DNA of 64,000 nucleotides, from contig NZ_BAYB01000007.1 in assembly GCF_000685035.1 (NCBI RefSeq), positions 310,001 through 374,000 on the forward strand. The letters run 5' to 3'. Each line of letters begins with the position of its first letter. The stretch's first letter is position 1. Origin of the DNA: Paraburkholderia ferrariae NBRC 106233 (GTDB lineage: Bacteria > Pseudomonadota > Gammaproteobacteria > Burkholderiales > Burkholderiaceae). Below, piece after piece: positions 8,545-18,900 of this stretch. The notes beneath the pieces are model-generated. The model saw only the letters and a program-made list of their open reading frames with translations. It was not told where the DNA came from and did not search any database. The translations under genes were made by a program, and so were the position numbers.

Positions 8545-9645
8545 CTACGCCGCCACCGTTTCCGGCTGGCAGCCGAAATGCGCGAACGTATCGATCACCA
8601 CCTGGCGCGGCAGCCCCTGCACGATGAACACGATGCGGCTGCGCCGCTCGTCGTCGGGCCAGCTATCGAGCCGCAACGGTTCGTGCAGCAGTTGCTGGAC
8701 GCCGTGCAGCACGACCGGCGCCGTCTCGCCGGCGAACGCGCAAATGCCCTTCACCCGCAGGACCCGTTCGCCGTGGTAAGCAAGGAGGACGGTCAGCGCC
8801 TGCTCTACCGCATCGGCTGGCAAAGGCATATCAAAGCCAAGCGTGAACGTGGCGATGTCCGGATGCACCAGGCGTTGCGCCGGCAGACCGGTCCGTGCTG
8901 CCGGTGCCGCAGGTGCTTCGCGCGACGCGGCCGCACCTGCCGGCACACGGCGCACCGCACGCAGCGCGAGCGGCTGCCGCGCCACGCCAAGCCAACGAGG
9001 CAAGGTGCGCGGCGTGAGCATACCGAGCAGACTCGCGACATCCACCTCGCCCTTCAGCACCGGATGACGCGACGCAAACGGATTGAGCGCCGCAAGCGCG
9101 GCATCGAGCGCAGCGAGTTCGCCCGCATCCGCAAGGTCCGCTTTCGTGATCAGCAGGCGGTCCGCGCAGGCAACCTGCTGACGTGCCTCCTCGTGCCGTT
9201 CGAGTTGCCGCGCACCCTGCACTCCGTCCACCACGGCAATCACGCCGTCGAGCGCGAGGCGGCCGTCCAGCCGCTCGTCGCCCAGCAATTCGGATAGCAC
9301 GGGTCCGGGCCGCGCAAGCCCGGTTGTCTCGACCCAGACGCGTTCGAACGCCGGAATCTCCCCGCGTGCGCGCCGCGCGAGCAGCGCATCGAGCGTGTCC
9401 GACAACTCGCCGCGCACCCCGCAGCACAGGCAACCGTTTTCGAGCAGCGCGATCGTGGCGTCGCGGGTCGTGCCCAGCAGCAGATGGTCGAGCCCGATGG
9501 CACCCACCTCGTTGACGACGACTGCGCAGCGCCCCATCGCCGGCTGCGCGAGCACCCGGTTCAACAGGGTTGTCTTGCCCGCGCCGAGAAAGCCCGTGAG
9601 CAGCGTGAGCGCGATGGGATCGTCCTTCACCGGGGCTTCGTTCAT
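8545..9645 (-). CDS. CobW/COG0523 family GTPase (metallochaperone type)
   Basis: A 366-residue G3E-family P-loop GTPase. The Walker A is TGFLGAGKTT (about residues 17-26), the metal-binding CxCC motif is NGCLCCG (Cys72, 74, 75), the switch region is ETTGLARPGPV, and the base-recognition motif is TKAD. The CobW C-terminal domain follows after a Pro/Ala-rich linker. COG0523 proteins deliver metals such as Zn, Co or Fe or insert them into enzymes. Its ATG overlaps the stop of the metallo-beta-lactamase-fold gene upstream, so the two are translationally coupled; metal delivery to that neighbour is an attractive inference. Confidence 0.88.
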   Translation of the reverse strand: MNEAPVKDDPIALTLLTGFLGAGKTTLLNRVLAQPAMGRCAVVVNEVGAIGLDHLLLGTTRDATIALLENGCLCCGVRGELSDTLDALLARRARGEIPAFERVWVETTGLARPGPVLSELLGDERLDGRLALDGVIAVVDGVQGARQLERHEEARQQVACADRLLITKADLADAGELAALDAALAALNPFASRHPVLKGEVDVASLLGMLTPRTLPRWLGVARQPLALRAVRRVPAGAAASREAPAAPAARTGLPAQRLVHPDIATFTLGFDMPLPADAVEQALTVLLAYHGERVLRVKGICAFAGETAPVVLHGVQQLLHEPLRLDSWPDDERRSRIVFIVQGLPRQVVIDTFAHFGCQPETVAA

Positions 9646-10673
9646 AGCACCATCAGATCCTTGCCCACCACGATCTGCCCGGCGAAGTCCTTGCGTACGT
9701 CCGCCACCCACATATCGTCGGTGATCGACGGGTCGCCGCCCGGCACGAAGTGGCTCAGCACCAGCGTTTTCACGCCGGCCGCAGTCGCGATCTTGCCGAC
9801 CTGCTCCGTGGTCGTGTGGCTGCGCAGCAGGTGATCGCGCAAGGTGGGCGCATTGTCTGCAGTGCTGATCAACTTCTCCAGCGCCGGCAGGTACATCACC
9901 TCGTGCACCAGCACGTCGGCACCTTTGGCAAAAGTCGCGAGCGGTTCGTAGTAGCGCGTGTCGCCGGAAAACACGATGGTCCGGTCGCGCGTTTCGAAGC
10001 GGTACGCGAATGCCGGCTTGATCGTGTAGTGATCCACGAGTGCGGCGCTCACGCGGACCTGGTCGTTCTCGAGCACCACCCTCGGGCCGTCGAACTCGTG
10101 CACGTTGATGAGCGGCCGGAACGCCGGCCTGCCCTCCTCGCGCCTGCGCACGTCGAGATCGATCTCGTTCATGTCCACGAAGTCGTCCACCATCCTGCCG
10201 ATGCGCGGCGGCCCGTACAGATGCACGGGCGTTTGCAGCCCGCTCGCCCATGCGAGAAATACGAGGTTCAACAGGTCGGCGTTGTGGTCCGAATGATGGT
10301 GTGTGAGGAAAATGTCCCGCACCATCGGCAACTTGACGCCGGCCTTCGTGAGTTGCAGCGCGACGCCGTTGCCGCAGTCGATCACATAGGGCTGGCCATC
10401 GACCAGCAGCACGTTCGCGGGCGCCGCGCGCAGTGCCGAAGGCGTGGGGCCGCCCTTGGTGCCGAGCAGGATCAACCGGGTGCCGCGCGCCGGCGCGATG
10501 CCGCTAGTGGATGAAGCCGCGGTGGAAGTTACGCCGCCGCTGGCCGGCGCGCCTGGCGAGCCCTGCGCATGCGCTTCGCCCGCGCCGAGCCACGGCAGCG
10601 AAGCGGTGCTCGCGGCGGTGACCGCAACCCGCATGAAATCCCGTCGGGAACGTCCAAAACGCTGTTCGGCCAT
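9642..10673 (-). CDS. Tat-exported metallo-beta-lactamase-fold hydrolase
   Basis: A 343-residue protein. The N-terminal GRSRRDFMRV is a twin-arginine signal followed by a hydrophobic stretch and an AHAQ cleavage site, so the folded, probably metal-loaded enzyme is exported to the periplasm. The dinuclear metal motif THHHSDH lies at about 124-130, with IVFSGDTRYY and LSHFVP downstream as in RNase Z/arylsulfatase-type metallo-hydrolases. The ATG at 10673 was chosen because it puts the RR motif close to the N-terminus. The substrate is unknown. The adjoining CobW GTPase overlaps by 4 bp; a LysR gene lies upstream in the divergent direction. Confidence 0.85.
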   Translation of the reverse strand: MAEQRFGRSRRDFMRVAVTAASTASLPWLGAGEAHAQGSPGAPASGGVTSTAASSTSGIAPARGTRLILLGTKGGPTPSALRAAPANVLLVDGQPYVIDCGNGVALQLTKAGVKLPMVRDIFLTHHHSDHNADLLNLVFLAWASGLQTPVHLYGPPRIGRMVDDFVDMNEIDLDVRRREEGRPAFRPLINVHEFDGPRVVLENDQVRVSAALVDHYTIKPAFAYRFETRDRTIVFSGDTRYYEPLATFAKGADVLVHEVMYLPALEKLISTADNAPTLRDHLLRSHTTTEQVGKIATAAGVKTLVLSHFVPGGDPSITDDMWVADVRKDFAGQIVVGKDLMVL

Positions 10674-10978
10674 GCGGGCTTCTCCTTGCGAAGCTAAACG
10701 ATGAGGAACGACGATCGCCATGATGGGGGGCTGCCGGCGAACCGCGAGGCCCCGCGCAGCGGACGATTCGTGCGACGAAAGCGCCTCGTCGGCCCACTAT
10801 TGACGCCCCTGGCGAAGGGCCAGTATGCCCGCCCAGGCCCTTGTCGTTGCGACCAGGGCAAACCCCTCCTTTCGCTGGCCAGGAATAAGGATATAAACAT
10901 CGATTATTTGCAAATCACATTATTGGCCGTTCAGAATGCAATTTCCGCATTCTCCGACCACCCGACCCAAGCCGCAAG
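10674..10978. other. Divergent intergenic region, MBL-fold gene / LysR gene
   Basis: No coding sequence is supported here. The right half (10880-10960) is clearly AT-rich compared with its surroundings and holds the dyads listed separately; it is the shared promoter region of the leftward hydrolase-GTPase pair and the rightward LysR operon. Confidence 0.6.
10906..10952. promoter_or_regulatory. Candidate LysR operator dyads
   Basis: ATTTGCAAAT at 10906-10915 is a perfect 10-bp palindrome. GAATGC-N7-GCATTC at 10934-10952 is a second inverted repeat, ending 26 bp before the LysR start codon. Both lie in an AT-rich stretch between divergent transcription units, the expected position for LysR autoregulation. 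Confidence 0.55.
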
Positions 10979-11956
10979 ATGGAACTCCGCCAACTCGAAG
11001 CCTTCGCCGCAGTGATCACGACCGGCAGCGTCACGGCCGCCGGCCGCCTGCTGGAGCGCTCGCAGCCCGCCATCACGCGGCTGATCCAGGAGCTCGAAAC
11101 CGAGGTGGGGTATCCGCTCTTCGCGCGCAACGGCCCGCGCGTCACGCCCACCGAACAAGGCATCCTGCTCTACGAGGGCGTGGAGCCCGTGCTGGCCGGC
11201 CTGCATCAGATCCGCAAGCGTGCCGGAGAAATCGGGCGCGGTGAAAGTCGGCCGCTGCGCATTGCCGCGAACTCCGCCCTCGCCGCCGGCCTCGTGCCCG
11301 CGGCGCTGGCCCACGCGCATCTGGCCGCTGCTGCGCAGACCATCCAGTTGCGCAGCGTGCCGCCCGAGCAAGTCGTGCATGCCGTGCTCAGCGGCGCGGC
11401 CGACATCGGGGTGGCGAGCCTGCCGCTCGAGCACCGCGGCGTGGTCGTGCACTGGATCGGCCAGTCGGCGTGCGTGGCGGCGCTGCGTGCGGACGATCCG
11501 CTCGCGCGCCACGACCGCTTGCCGCTTTCGGCCTGCGACGGCCGGCGCATCATCACGATGCAGAACCCTTACCGTCTGCGCCGCCGGCTCGACCACGCGC
11601 TCGCGCAGGCGAGCGTCGCGCCCGCCGGGCTGATCGAAACGAATTCGTCCATGAACGCGCTCACCATGGTCCGTGCCGGTCTCGGCATTTCGGTACTCGA
11701 ACCGGTCACGGCGTATGGCATGCCGCTCAACGACGTGGCGATTCGCCCGATCGACGTCGACATTCCCTATTTCTTCGGTGTGATCTCGCGCGATGCCGTC
11801 GCGCTGCCCCCCGTGGCCGCGGCGCTGATTGACGCGCTCGCCGACGCAGCCCGCACCGTGCTGCCCGATTTCGCGCTGCGCGCAAGCGCCGAGCACGCCC
11901 AAGTCCTGCAATCGCTGTACGGCGATCTGCCTGCCGCCAAGGAATCTTTGCCCTGA
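10979..11956 (+). CDS. LysR-family transcriptional regulator
   Basis: A 325-residue LysR protein: DNA-binding helix-turn-helix in the first 60 residues (TTGSVTAAGRLLERSQPAITRLIQ), then an effector domain. Its stop overlaps the start of the next gene by one base, so regulator and flavin oxidoreductase are translated from one message. This is unusual for LysR genes, which are more often divergent from their targets. It probably controls the oxidoreductase/CMD/MFS genes downstream and perhaps the divergent hydrolase pair. Confidence 0.9.
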   Translation: MELRQLEAFAAVITTGSVTAAGRLLERSQPAITRLIQELETEVGYPLFARNGPRVTPTEQGILLYEGVEPVLAGLHQIRKRAGEIGRGESRPLRIAANSALAAGLVPAALAHAHLAAAAQTIQLRSVPPEQVVHAVLSGAADIGVASLPLEHRGVVVHWIGQSACVAALRADDPLARHDRLPLSACDGRRIITMQNPYRLRRRLDHALAQASVAPAGLIETNSSMNALTMVRAGLGISVLEPVTAYGMPLNDVAIRPIDVDIPYFFGVISRDAVALPPVAAALIDALADAARTVLPDFALRASAEHAQVLQSLYGDLPAAKESLP

Positions 11957-13425
11957 TGAACTCGACAACCTCACCCTCCACGGGCCTTGCCGCACTCGAA
12001 GGCCGCCTGCGCGAGGATCTCGCGTGGCTCGAACTGCCGGCGAAGCGCTGGATACCCGAACGCACGCTCGAAGGCCGCCCCGTTGTGAGCGTGGCGATTG
12101 TGGGCGGCGGCATGGCCGGACTGGCGGTGGCCGCCGCACTCGATCACCTCGGCATCGACGCCGTGATCTACGATCAGTCGCCGCGCGGCTTCGAGGGCCC
12201 CTGGGCCACCACGGCGCGCATGGAAACGCTTCGCTCTCCCAAGCAGTTGACCGGCCCCGCGCTCGGCCTGCCCGCGCTCACGTTCCGCGCCTGGTTCGAG
12301 GCGCAGTTCGGCACGCAGGCCTGGGAAGCGCTCGACAAGATTCCGCGCCTGCAATGGATGGACTATCTGCGCTGGTATCGCGACGTACTCGATATCGACG
12401 TGCGCAACGAGCACCGGGTCACCGCCATCACGCCACGCGCGGACGGTACCGTTGCGCTGTCTGTCACGAGCGCCAACGGCGAAGAAACGGTCCTTGCGCG
12501 CCACGTCGTTCTCGCGACCGGGCGCGACGGCCTGGGCGGCCCCTCCCTGCCCGCGTTCGTGCGCGATCTGCCCCGCCGCTTCTACGCTCACTCGTCCGAT
12601 GCGATGGACTACGGCATGCTGCGCGGCAAACGCGTCGGCGTGATCGGCGCGGGCGCATCGGCGATGGACAGCGCGGCGACCGCGCTCGAAGCCGGCGCCG
12701 CCTCGGTCGATCTGCTGATCCGCCGCACGGACATCCCGCGCGTCAACAAGGGCAAGGGGGCCGGCAACCCGGGGCTCACGCACGGCCACGTCGCGCTATC
12801 CGACGAATGGAAGTGGCAGATCCGCCACTACATCAACGTGCAGCAAGTGCCGCCGCCGCGCGGCAGCACGCTGCGCGTGTCGCGCCACCCCAACGCCCGC
12901 TTCAACCTCGGCGCGCCCATCACCGGCATCGAGCCCGTGGACGACGAACTGCTCGTCAGTACACCGAAAGGTGTTTTCGTGCTGGACTTCCTCGTGTTCG
13001 CCACGGGCTTCCGGATCGATCTGGCGAGCCGCCCCGAATTCGCGGCGTTCGCGCCGCACGTCCGCGTGTGGAAAGACCGTTACGCACCGCCGGCGGGCGA
13101 CGACGACATCGAGCTGGCCGATTCGCCCGACCTCGGCCCCGTCTTCGAGTTCCAGGAGAAGACGCCCGGCGCGTGTCCCGGTCTCGAACGTATCCACTGC
13201 TTTAGTGCGCCGGCCACGCTCTCGCACGGCGCACTGTCCGGCGACATTCCGGCCGTCAGCGACGGCGCAAAACGGCTCGCGCAGGGGCTCGCGGCGACGT
13301 TTTATCGTGAGGATGTCGAATCGCATTACGCCAACATGGCGGCCTTCTCCGAACCTGAAGTCGAAGGAAACGAATGGACGCCCGCGCCGCCGCCTCCGGC
13401 ACTCGCCGAACGCCAGGCGCAATGA
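11956..13425 (+). CDS. FAD/NAD(P)-dependent oxidoreductase (flavin monooxygenase-like)
   Basis: A 489-residue protein with two dinucleotide-binding motifs: AIVGGGMAGLAVAAAL (FAD, about residues 37-52) and GVIGAGASAMDSAATA (NADPH, about 220-235). There is a conserved FATGFRID motif near residue 350. This order is that of flavin-containing and Baeyer-Villiger-type monooxygenases and of the SidA/PvdA class. It is coupled to the upstream LysR gene and followed by two AhpD-like genes and an MFS importer, so oxidative breakdown of an imported small molecule is likely; the substrate cannot be named. Confidence 0.8.
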   Translation: MNSTTSPSTGLAALEGRLREDLAWLELPAKRWIPERTLEGRPVVSVAIVGGGMAGLAVAAALDHLGIDAVIYDQSPRGFEGPWATTARMETLRSPKQLTGPALGLPALTFRAWFEAQFGTQAWEALDKIPRLQWMDYLRWYRDVLDIDVRNEHRVTAITPRADGTVALSVTSANGEETVLARHVVLATGRDGLGGPSLPAFVRDLPRRFYAHSSDAMDYGMLRGKRVGVIGAGASAMDSAATALEAGAASVDLLIRRTDIPRVNKGKGAGNPGLTHGHVALSDEWKWQIRHYINVQQVPPPRGSTLRVSRHPNARFNLGAPITGIEPVDDELLVSTPKGVFVLDFLVFATGFRIDLASRPEFAAFAPHVRVWKDRYAPPAGDDDIELADSPDLGPVFEFQEKTPGACPGLERIHCFSAPATLSHGALSGDIPAVSDGAKRLAQGLAATFYREDVESHYANMAAFSEPEVEGNEWTPAPPPPALAERQAQ

Positions 13426-13506
13426 CGGCGTAACGCGTGCGGCACCCACACACGCCGGGGCAGCAGCATGCCGCCCCGGCCATCTGGAGCGATTCCGGAC
13501 TTGACC

Positions 13507-14022
13507 ATGACCTACGATACCCACCACGACATCATTGACCGCGTTGCCGGCCTCGCGCCGGACTCGGCCACGCATGCCCTGCGCCATCAGCGCGCCAAGG
13601 TCGCGGAAGCGACCCAGGGCAGCTATGAGACGCTGTTCGACCCCGCGCGCGACGACATCACACTGGTCGAGAGGCTGCTCGTTGCGCTCTACGCGAGCCG
13701 TCTCACGCCCTCCCCGGCGCTCGCGGCCCACTACCGCGCGGAACTCGCCGCGCACGGTGTCGATGCGGCGGTGCTCGCCGCCGTCGAAACCGGGGCGCCC
13801 GAGGATCTTGCTGCACCGCGCCTGCGCGCGATCCTCGCGTTCACGCGCACGCTGATCGAAAATCCGGTGGCCGGCGACAAGGCCGCACTGCAGACGCTGC
13901 CCGCCGCCGGACTGACGACGCCCGCCGTCGTTGCGCTCGCCCAGTTGATTGCCTTTCTGTCGTACCAGACGCGCCTCGTTGCGGGTCTGCAAGCCCTCAA
14001 GCAACTGGAGCGCGCATCATGA
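13507..14022 (+). CDS. CMD-domain protein (AhpD-like, first of a pair)
   Basis: A 171-residue all-helical protein of the carboxymuconolactone-decarboxylase-like superfamily, resembling the Avi_7170-type subgroup that is always paired with a second AhpD-like protein. It lacks the CxxC motif of its partner: the central segment (TLVERLLVALYASRLTPSPALAAHY) has no cysteines, so it is probably the non-redox partner. The ATG at 13507 follows a GGAC site. Its stop codon overlaps the partner gene's start by 4 bp, suggesting a stoichiometric complex. Confidence 0.75.
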   Translation: MTYDTHHDIIDRVAGLAPDSATHALRHQRAKVAEATQGSYETLFDPARDDITLVERLLVALYASRLTPSPALAAHYRAELAAHGVDAAVLAAVETGAPEDLAAPRLRAILAFTRTLIENPVAGDKAALQTLPAAGLTTPAVVALAQLIAFLSYQTRLVAGLQALKQLERAS

Positions 14023-14618
14023 CCGACATCATCCGTTCGCACGGCTTCACGAACGAATCGCTGGAATGGGATGCGTGGCTCGACGTCGTCGATCTCGACG
14101 AGGCCACCGCCGCACAGATCGCCGTTCTCGAAGAGAGCCATCCCAAAGCGAAAGCATCGGACTACTATCTGTTTCTGGTTCACCAGCCAGAGATCCTGCG
14201 GCAGCGCTCCGCCGCGTTCAACGCGATCATGTACGCGCCCGGCGGACTGCCGCGCGCGGAACGGGAGCTTTCGACCACCGTCGTTTCGCGCATCAACGGC
14301 TGCGTGTATTGCGCGTCGGTGCATGCGCAGCGCTTCGAGCAACTCGCCAGGCGCAACGACGTCATCCGGCAGGTGTTCGCCGATCCGCGAAGTGCCGGCA
14401 CGACGAAGCGCGAACAGGCGATTGCGCAGTTCTCGGCCGCGCTGACCGAATCGCCGAACGACATCCGGGCCGACCATCTGCTCGCCCTGCGCGAAGCCGG
14501 CCTGAGCGATGCCGAGATACTCGACCTGATCCACTCGATCGCGATCTTTGCGTGGGCGAACCGGCTGATGCTCAATCTCGGCGAACCCGTGTTTCCCGAG
14601 CCGCCGGCCGCCTCCTGA
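14019..14618 (+). CDS. AhpD-like peroxidase-related protein
   Basis: A 199-residue member of the alkylhydroperoxidase AhpD superfamily (peroxidase-related, Avi_7169-like). The redox motif NGCVYCASVH (about residues 88-97) provides the CxxC pair and following His used by AhpD proteins. It overlaps the previous CMD gene by 4 bp. Such pairs are found beside flavin monooxygenases and transporters, where they may deal with peroxide made by uncoupled turnover or take part in catabolism itself; this is inference. Confidence 0.82.
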   Translation: MTDIIRSHGFTNESLEWDAWLDVVDLDEATAAQIAVLEESHPKAKASDYYLFLVHQPEILRQRSAAFNAIMYAPGGLPRAERELSTTVVSRINGCVYCASVHAQRFEQLARRNDVIRQVFADPRSAGTTKREQAIAQFSAALTESPNDIRADHLLALREAGLSDAEILDLIHSIAIFAWANRLMLNLGEPVFPEPPAAS

Positions 14619-14664
14619 CCGAACCATGACGGACAGCCTTTCAACCCATACCCGGGGATAGCCC

Positions 14665-15969
14665 ATGGGCACTCAACCAGGCATCAAGCCCGTCATCGCG
14701 GCCGCCGTGCTGGCCAATGCGATGGAGTGGTTCGACTTCACCATCTTCGCAGCGATGACGCCGATCATCAGCAAGCTGTTCTTTCCGGCGACGCACGGCA
14801 CAGCGGGCGCGGATCTGAACGCGATCCTGCTGACCACGGCGCTGTTCGGCGCGGGGTTCTTCATGCGCCCCGTGGGCGGCGTGCTGCTCGGCCTCTACGG
14901 CGACACCTACGGCCGCAAAGCGGCCATGACGCTCGGCATGGGCATCATGGCGCTGGCCGCCGCGATCATGACCTTCGCGCCCACCTACGCCACGGCGGGG
15001 CTCGCCGCGCCGCTCCTGATGCTCGTGGCCCGGCTGCTGCAGGGTTTTTCGATCGGCGGAGAATTCGGCACTTCGACGGCGTTCCTGATCGAACTGGCTC
15101 CGCCCAATCGTTCGGGCTTCTACGGTTCGTGGCAGATGAGCGGCCAGCTCATGTCGACGATGCTCGGCGCCGCGCTCGGCATGGTCGTCACGCAAGCGTT
15201 CACGCCCGAGCAGCAACTTGCGGGCGCCTGGCGCATTCCGTTCGCGGTGGGCTTGCTCATCGCACCGCTGACCGTTTATCTGCGCCGCCACGCGCGCGAA
15301 ACCTATGCGCGCATCCATGCGGCGCCACGAACGCCGGGAGCGGAAGCGGCCGCCGTCAAGCGCGGCCTGTCCGACTACCTGATCGGCATGGGCATGGTCG
15401 TGGCGAGCACCGTGTCGTTCTACGTGACGTTCGGCTATACCGTCACTTACGCGAAGCAGGTGCTCAAGCTGCCCGTTTCGGAAAGCTTCATGGTGCAGAT
15501 GATCGCCGCCGGCGTCATGCTGATCGTCACGCCGATCGCTGGCGCCCTCTCGGATCGCTACGACCGCAAGACCTTGCTGGTCGCCTCGCTGGGCGCCTAC
15601 CTCGTGGCGATCTATCCGCTCTATGCGTGGGTGGTCGCCGCGCCGTCCGTTTCCCGCCTTCTGGTGACGCAGATCGTCATTGGCGTGCTGAGCGCGACGT
15701 TCCTCGGCGTCTATTGCACGACGCTTGCCGAGATGTTCCCCAAGCGTTCGCGCGCGACGTCGCTCGCCGTGGTCAACAATGTCGTTGTCCTGATCTTCGG
15801 CGGCTTTGCGCAAACCTTCGTGACCTGGCTCATCGCGCTCACGGGCTCGCCGCTCGCGCCGGTGCTCTATGTGATGATCGGGGTCGCGCTCAGCCTCGTG
15901 GCCGTCGTGGCGCTGAAGCCGGGGCACTTCCGGCAGCGCAGTGCGAACCCCGTGCAAAGCGCGGGGTAA
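14665..15969 (+). CDS. MFS transporter, metabolite:H+ symporter type
   Basis: A 434-residue major facilitator protein with 12 predicted helices. Signature motifs of the MHS subgroup are present: ANAMEWFDF near the N-terminus, LYGDTYGRK in the first cytoplasmic loop, LLQGFSIGGEFG in helix 4-5 and SDRYDRK in the second half. These carry organic acids, betaines and similar compounds into the cell. Placed 46 bp after the AhpD-like gene, it is probably the importer for the substrate of the upstream flavin oxidoreductase. Confidence 0.88.
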   Translation: MGTQPGIKPVIAAAVLANAMEWFDFTIFAAMTPIISKLFFPATHGTAGADLNAILLTTALFGAGFFMRPVGGVLLGLYGDTYGRKAAMTLGMGIMALAAAIMTFAPTYATAGLAAPLLMLVARLLQGFSIGGEFGTSTAFLIELAPPNRSGFYGSWQMSGQLMSTMLGAALGMVVTQAFTPEQQLAGAWRIPFAVGLLIAPLTVYLRRHARETYARIHAAPRTPGAEAAAVKRGLSDYLIGMGMVVASTVSFYVTFGYTVTYAKQVLKLPVSESFMVQMIAAGVMLIVTPIAGALSDRYDRKTLLVASLGAYLVAIYPLYAWVVAAPSVSRLLVTQIVIGVLSATFLGVYCTTLAEMFPKRSRATSLAVVNNVVVLIFGGFAQTFVTWLIALTGSPLAPVLYVMIGVALSLVAVVALKPGHFRQRSANPVQSAG

Positions 15970-15997
15970 GGCAGCGGTGCGTGAAATCGGCGGCGCA

Positions 15998-18900
15998 TCA
16001 TGCCGCAACCGCGCCCGCCTGATGCGCGACAAGCCGCGCATACGCCCCCTGCCGCCCCAGCAATTCGGCATGCGGGCCGGCCTCGACGATCCTGCCGTGC
16101 TCGACGACGAGGATCGTGTCCGCATTGCGGATGGTCGAGAGCCGGTGCGCGATGATGATCGACGTGCGCTGCGCCATGAGCGCTTCCAGCGCGTCGCGAA
16201 TCTGCTGCTCGCTGATCGTGTCGAGATGGGACGTCGCTTCGTCGAGAATCAGAACGGGCGCATCTTTCAGGAACGCGCGGGCAATCGCCACCCGCTGGCG
16301 CTGGCCGCCCGATAGCTGCACGCCACGCTCGCCCACTCGCGTCGCAAGCCCATCCGGCAAGCGCGCCACGAACTCGCCGAGCGCCGCGCGTTCCAGGGCG
16401 CGCCGCACGTCTTCTTCGGAGGCGTCGCTCGCGGCCAGACGGATGTTGGCTTCGAGCGTGTCGTTGAATAGATAGGTATCCTGCGCAACCAGCGCGATGT
16501 GCTGACGCAGGTCGTCGAGCCGCAGCCGGCGCAGATCCACCCCGCCGAGCGTGATGCGCCCTTGCTGCGGGTCCCAGAAACGCAGCAGCAGGCTCGCCAC
16601 CGTCGATTTGCCCGCGCCCGAGGCGCCGACCAGCGCGATCGTGCTGCCCGGCGGCACGTCGAAGCTCACGCGGTCGAGCGCAGGCACGCTGCGCCCGGGA
16701 TAGGTGAAGCTCGCCTGCTCGAAACGCACCGCCGGATTCGCAGGCACCGGGAGCTCGCCATCGACGGCCGGCACCGGCTCCTTCTCGATTGCACGCAGGC
16801 GGCGCGTCGAGGCGATCGTGTCGGCGAGCTGCCGCGCCACCTGGGCGATTTCGCCGACCGGCATGAACGCCGCCACGGCCACCAGCACCAGCAACGGCAG
16901 CGTCTCGTGCGGGAACCAGCCGCGCGCACACAGCAGCGCGCCCACGCCCGCAACGGCGAGGCCGCCCAGCCCGCTCGCCGCTTCGAGCGCGGCGCCCTGC
17001 CAGGCCAGATCGTCGAGCAGCAGCGCGCGGCGCTGCCTGCAGGCCTCGATATCGGCGACGAAAGCCGCACGCCGCCGCGCGATGGCCTGAAACGCGGTCA
17101 ATTCCGCAAGCCCCTGAATGGTCTCGGTCAGGTGCGCGCCGAGTTGCGCGAGCGCTTCGCGCGCCTCGCTGCCGAGCCGGTCGATGTCGCGTCGCGCCAG
17201 CACCGGCGCAAGTCCGGCCCACAGCAGGAACGGCAACAGCACCAGCGCAAGCGGCCATGCCACCGAGGCGAGCAGCACCAGCACGCCGGCCGGCACGAGC
17301 ACTGCGACGAAAGCGGGCGCCAGCGTATGCGCGTAGAAGTACTCGACGGTCTCCACATCCTGCGTTGCGAGCGCAACCAGATCGCCCGATCGCCTGCGCA
17401 GGAGGCCCGCGGGTGCGAGACGCTCGAGCGTCGCGTACAGCGCAATGCGCATCTGCGCGAGCAACCGGTACGCCATGTCATGCGCGAGCCACGATTCGAG
17501 CCAGTGCAGCACGGCCGCCAACGGTGCAAGGCCGAGCAGCGCGACGAGCAGCGCAGCAAACGGACGCCCGGTCGAAACCGCGCCCACCACGAGCGCGCCG
17601 ACTACGCCTACGCCGATGAAGCCGAGCACCCGGCCGATTCCGCACAGCACGGTGAGCACGACCTTGCCGCGCCACGGCAGCACGAAGTGCAGCAAGGTGT
17701 GCAGCGTCTCCACCCAGCCGATGGCCGCCGCATCGTCGTTCAGCGGCCTCACGGGAGGCCCGGACGAGGCACGGGCAGGGGTGCTCGCAGCGGCCGACGC
17801 GACTGCAGATTCGGCTGCGCTCTCGATCTGCGGCGCCATCAATTGCCGATACGGGCCGTCGCGCGCAATCAGTTGAGTGTGCGTGCCCTCGTCCACAATC
17901 CGGCCCTGGTCCAGCACCAGGATGCGATCGGCGCCAATCACGCTCGACAGGCGGTGCGCGAGGATCAGCGTCGTGCGGCCGCGCGTCAGCCGGTCGAGTG
18001 CCTGCTGGATGAGCGCTTCGTTTTCCGCATCCACCGACGAGAGCGCCTCGTCGAGCAGCAGGATCGGCGCATCGCGCAGCAGCGCGCGGGCAATCGCGAT
18101 GCGCTGGCGCTGGCCGCCCGAAAGTGTGGCGCCGCGCTCGCCGATGCGGGTCGCGTATCCATCGGGCAGCGCCGAGATGAAGTCGTGCGCATTGGCGGCG
18201 CGCGCGGCCGCGATCATCTCCGCGTCGCTCGCGTCCGGGCGGCCGAGCCGCAGGTTGTCCGCGATGCTGCCGTCGAACAGCGTCGCCTCCTGCGAGACCA
18301 CCGCGATCATCCCGCGCAACTGGTCCGAATCCAGCGTGCGCACGTCATGGCCGCCGACGCGGATCGCCCCGGCCTCCACGTCGTGCTGCCGCAGCAGCAG
18401 CCGCACGATCGTCGATTTCCCCGAGCCGCTCGGACCGACCACCGCGACCGTTTCGCCTTCGCGGATCGTGAAGCTCACCCCGGCGTGCGCACCGGTGCGC
18501 CGCCCCGGATAGGCAAAGCGCACGCCTTCGAACGCCACCTCCGGCCGCAGCGCCGCCACGCGCGGCGCACCAGGCGCGGGTGCGTCGCTGCGGGCATCGA
18601 GCAGCGCATGGATCGCCGCCGCCGCGGACTGGCCGATCATGCCCGCGTGCAGCACGGCGCGCAGGTCGCGCAGCGGCCGGAAGATCTCGCTACCCGCCAT
18701 CAGCACGATCAGCAACGCCTCGAGACTCATCTCGCCGTGCTGCACGCGCCATGCCCCGACCGCAATGGCGGCGGCCGCGCCGAGCCCGGTGCCGAGGTCG
18801 GTGAAAAGGCGGGTCATGAGGCCGAGCGCAAGCACCCAGAAGGTGCTGCCGGAAAGCGCGCGCGCCCTGGCGGCCAGCTTCTCGCCGAACGCGGTGCTCT

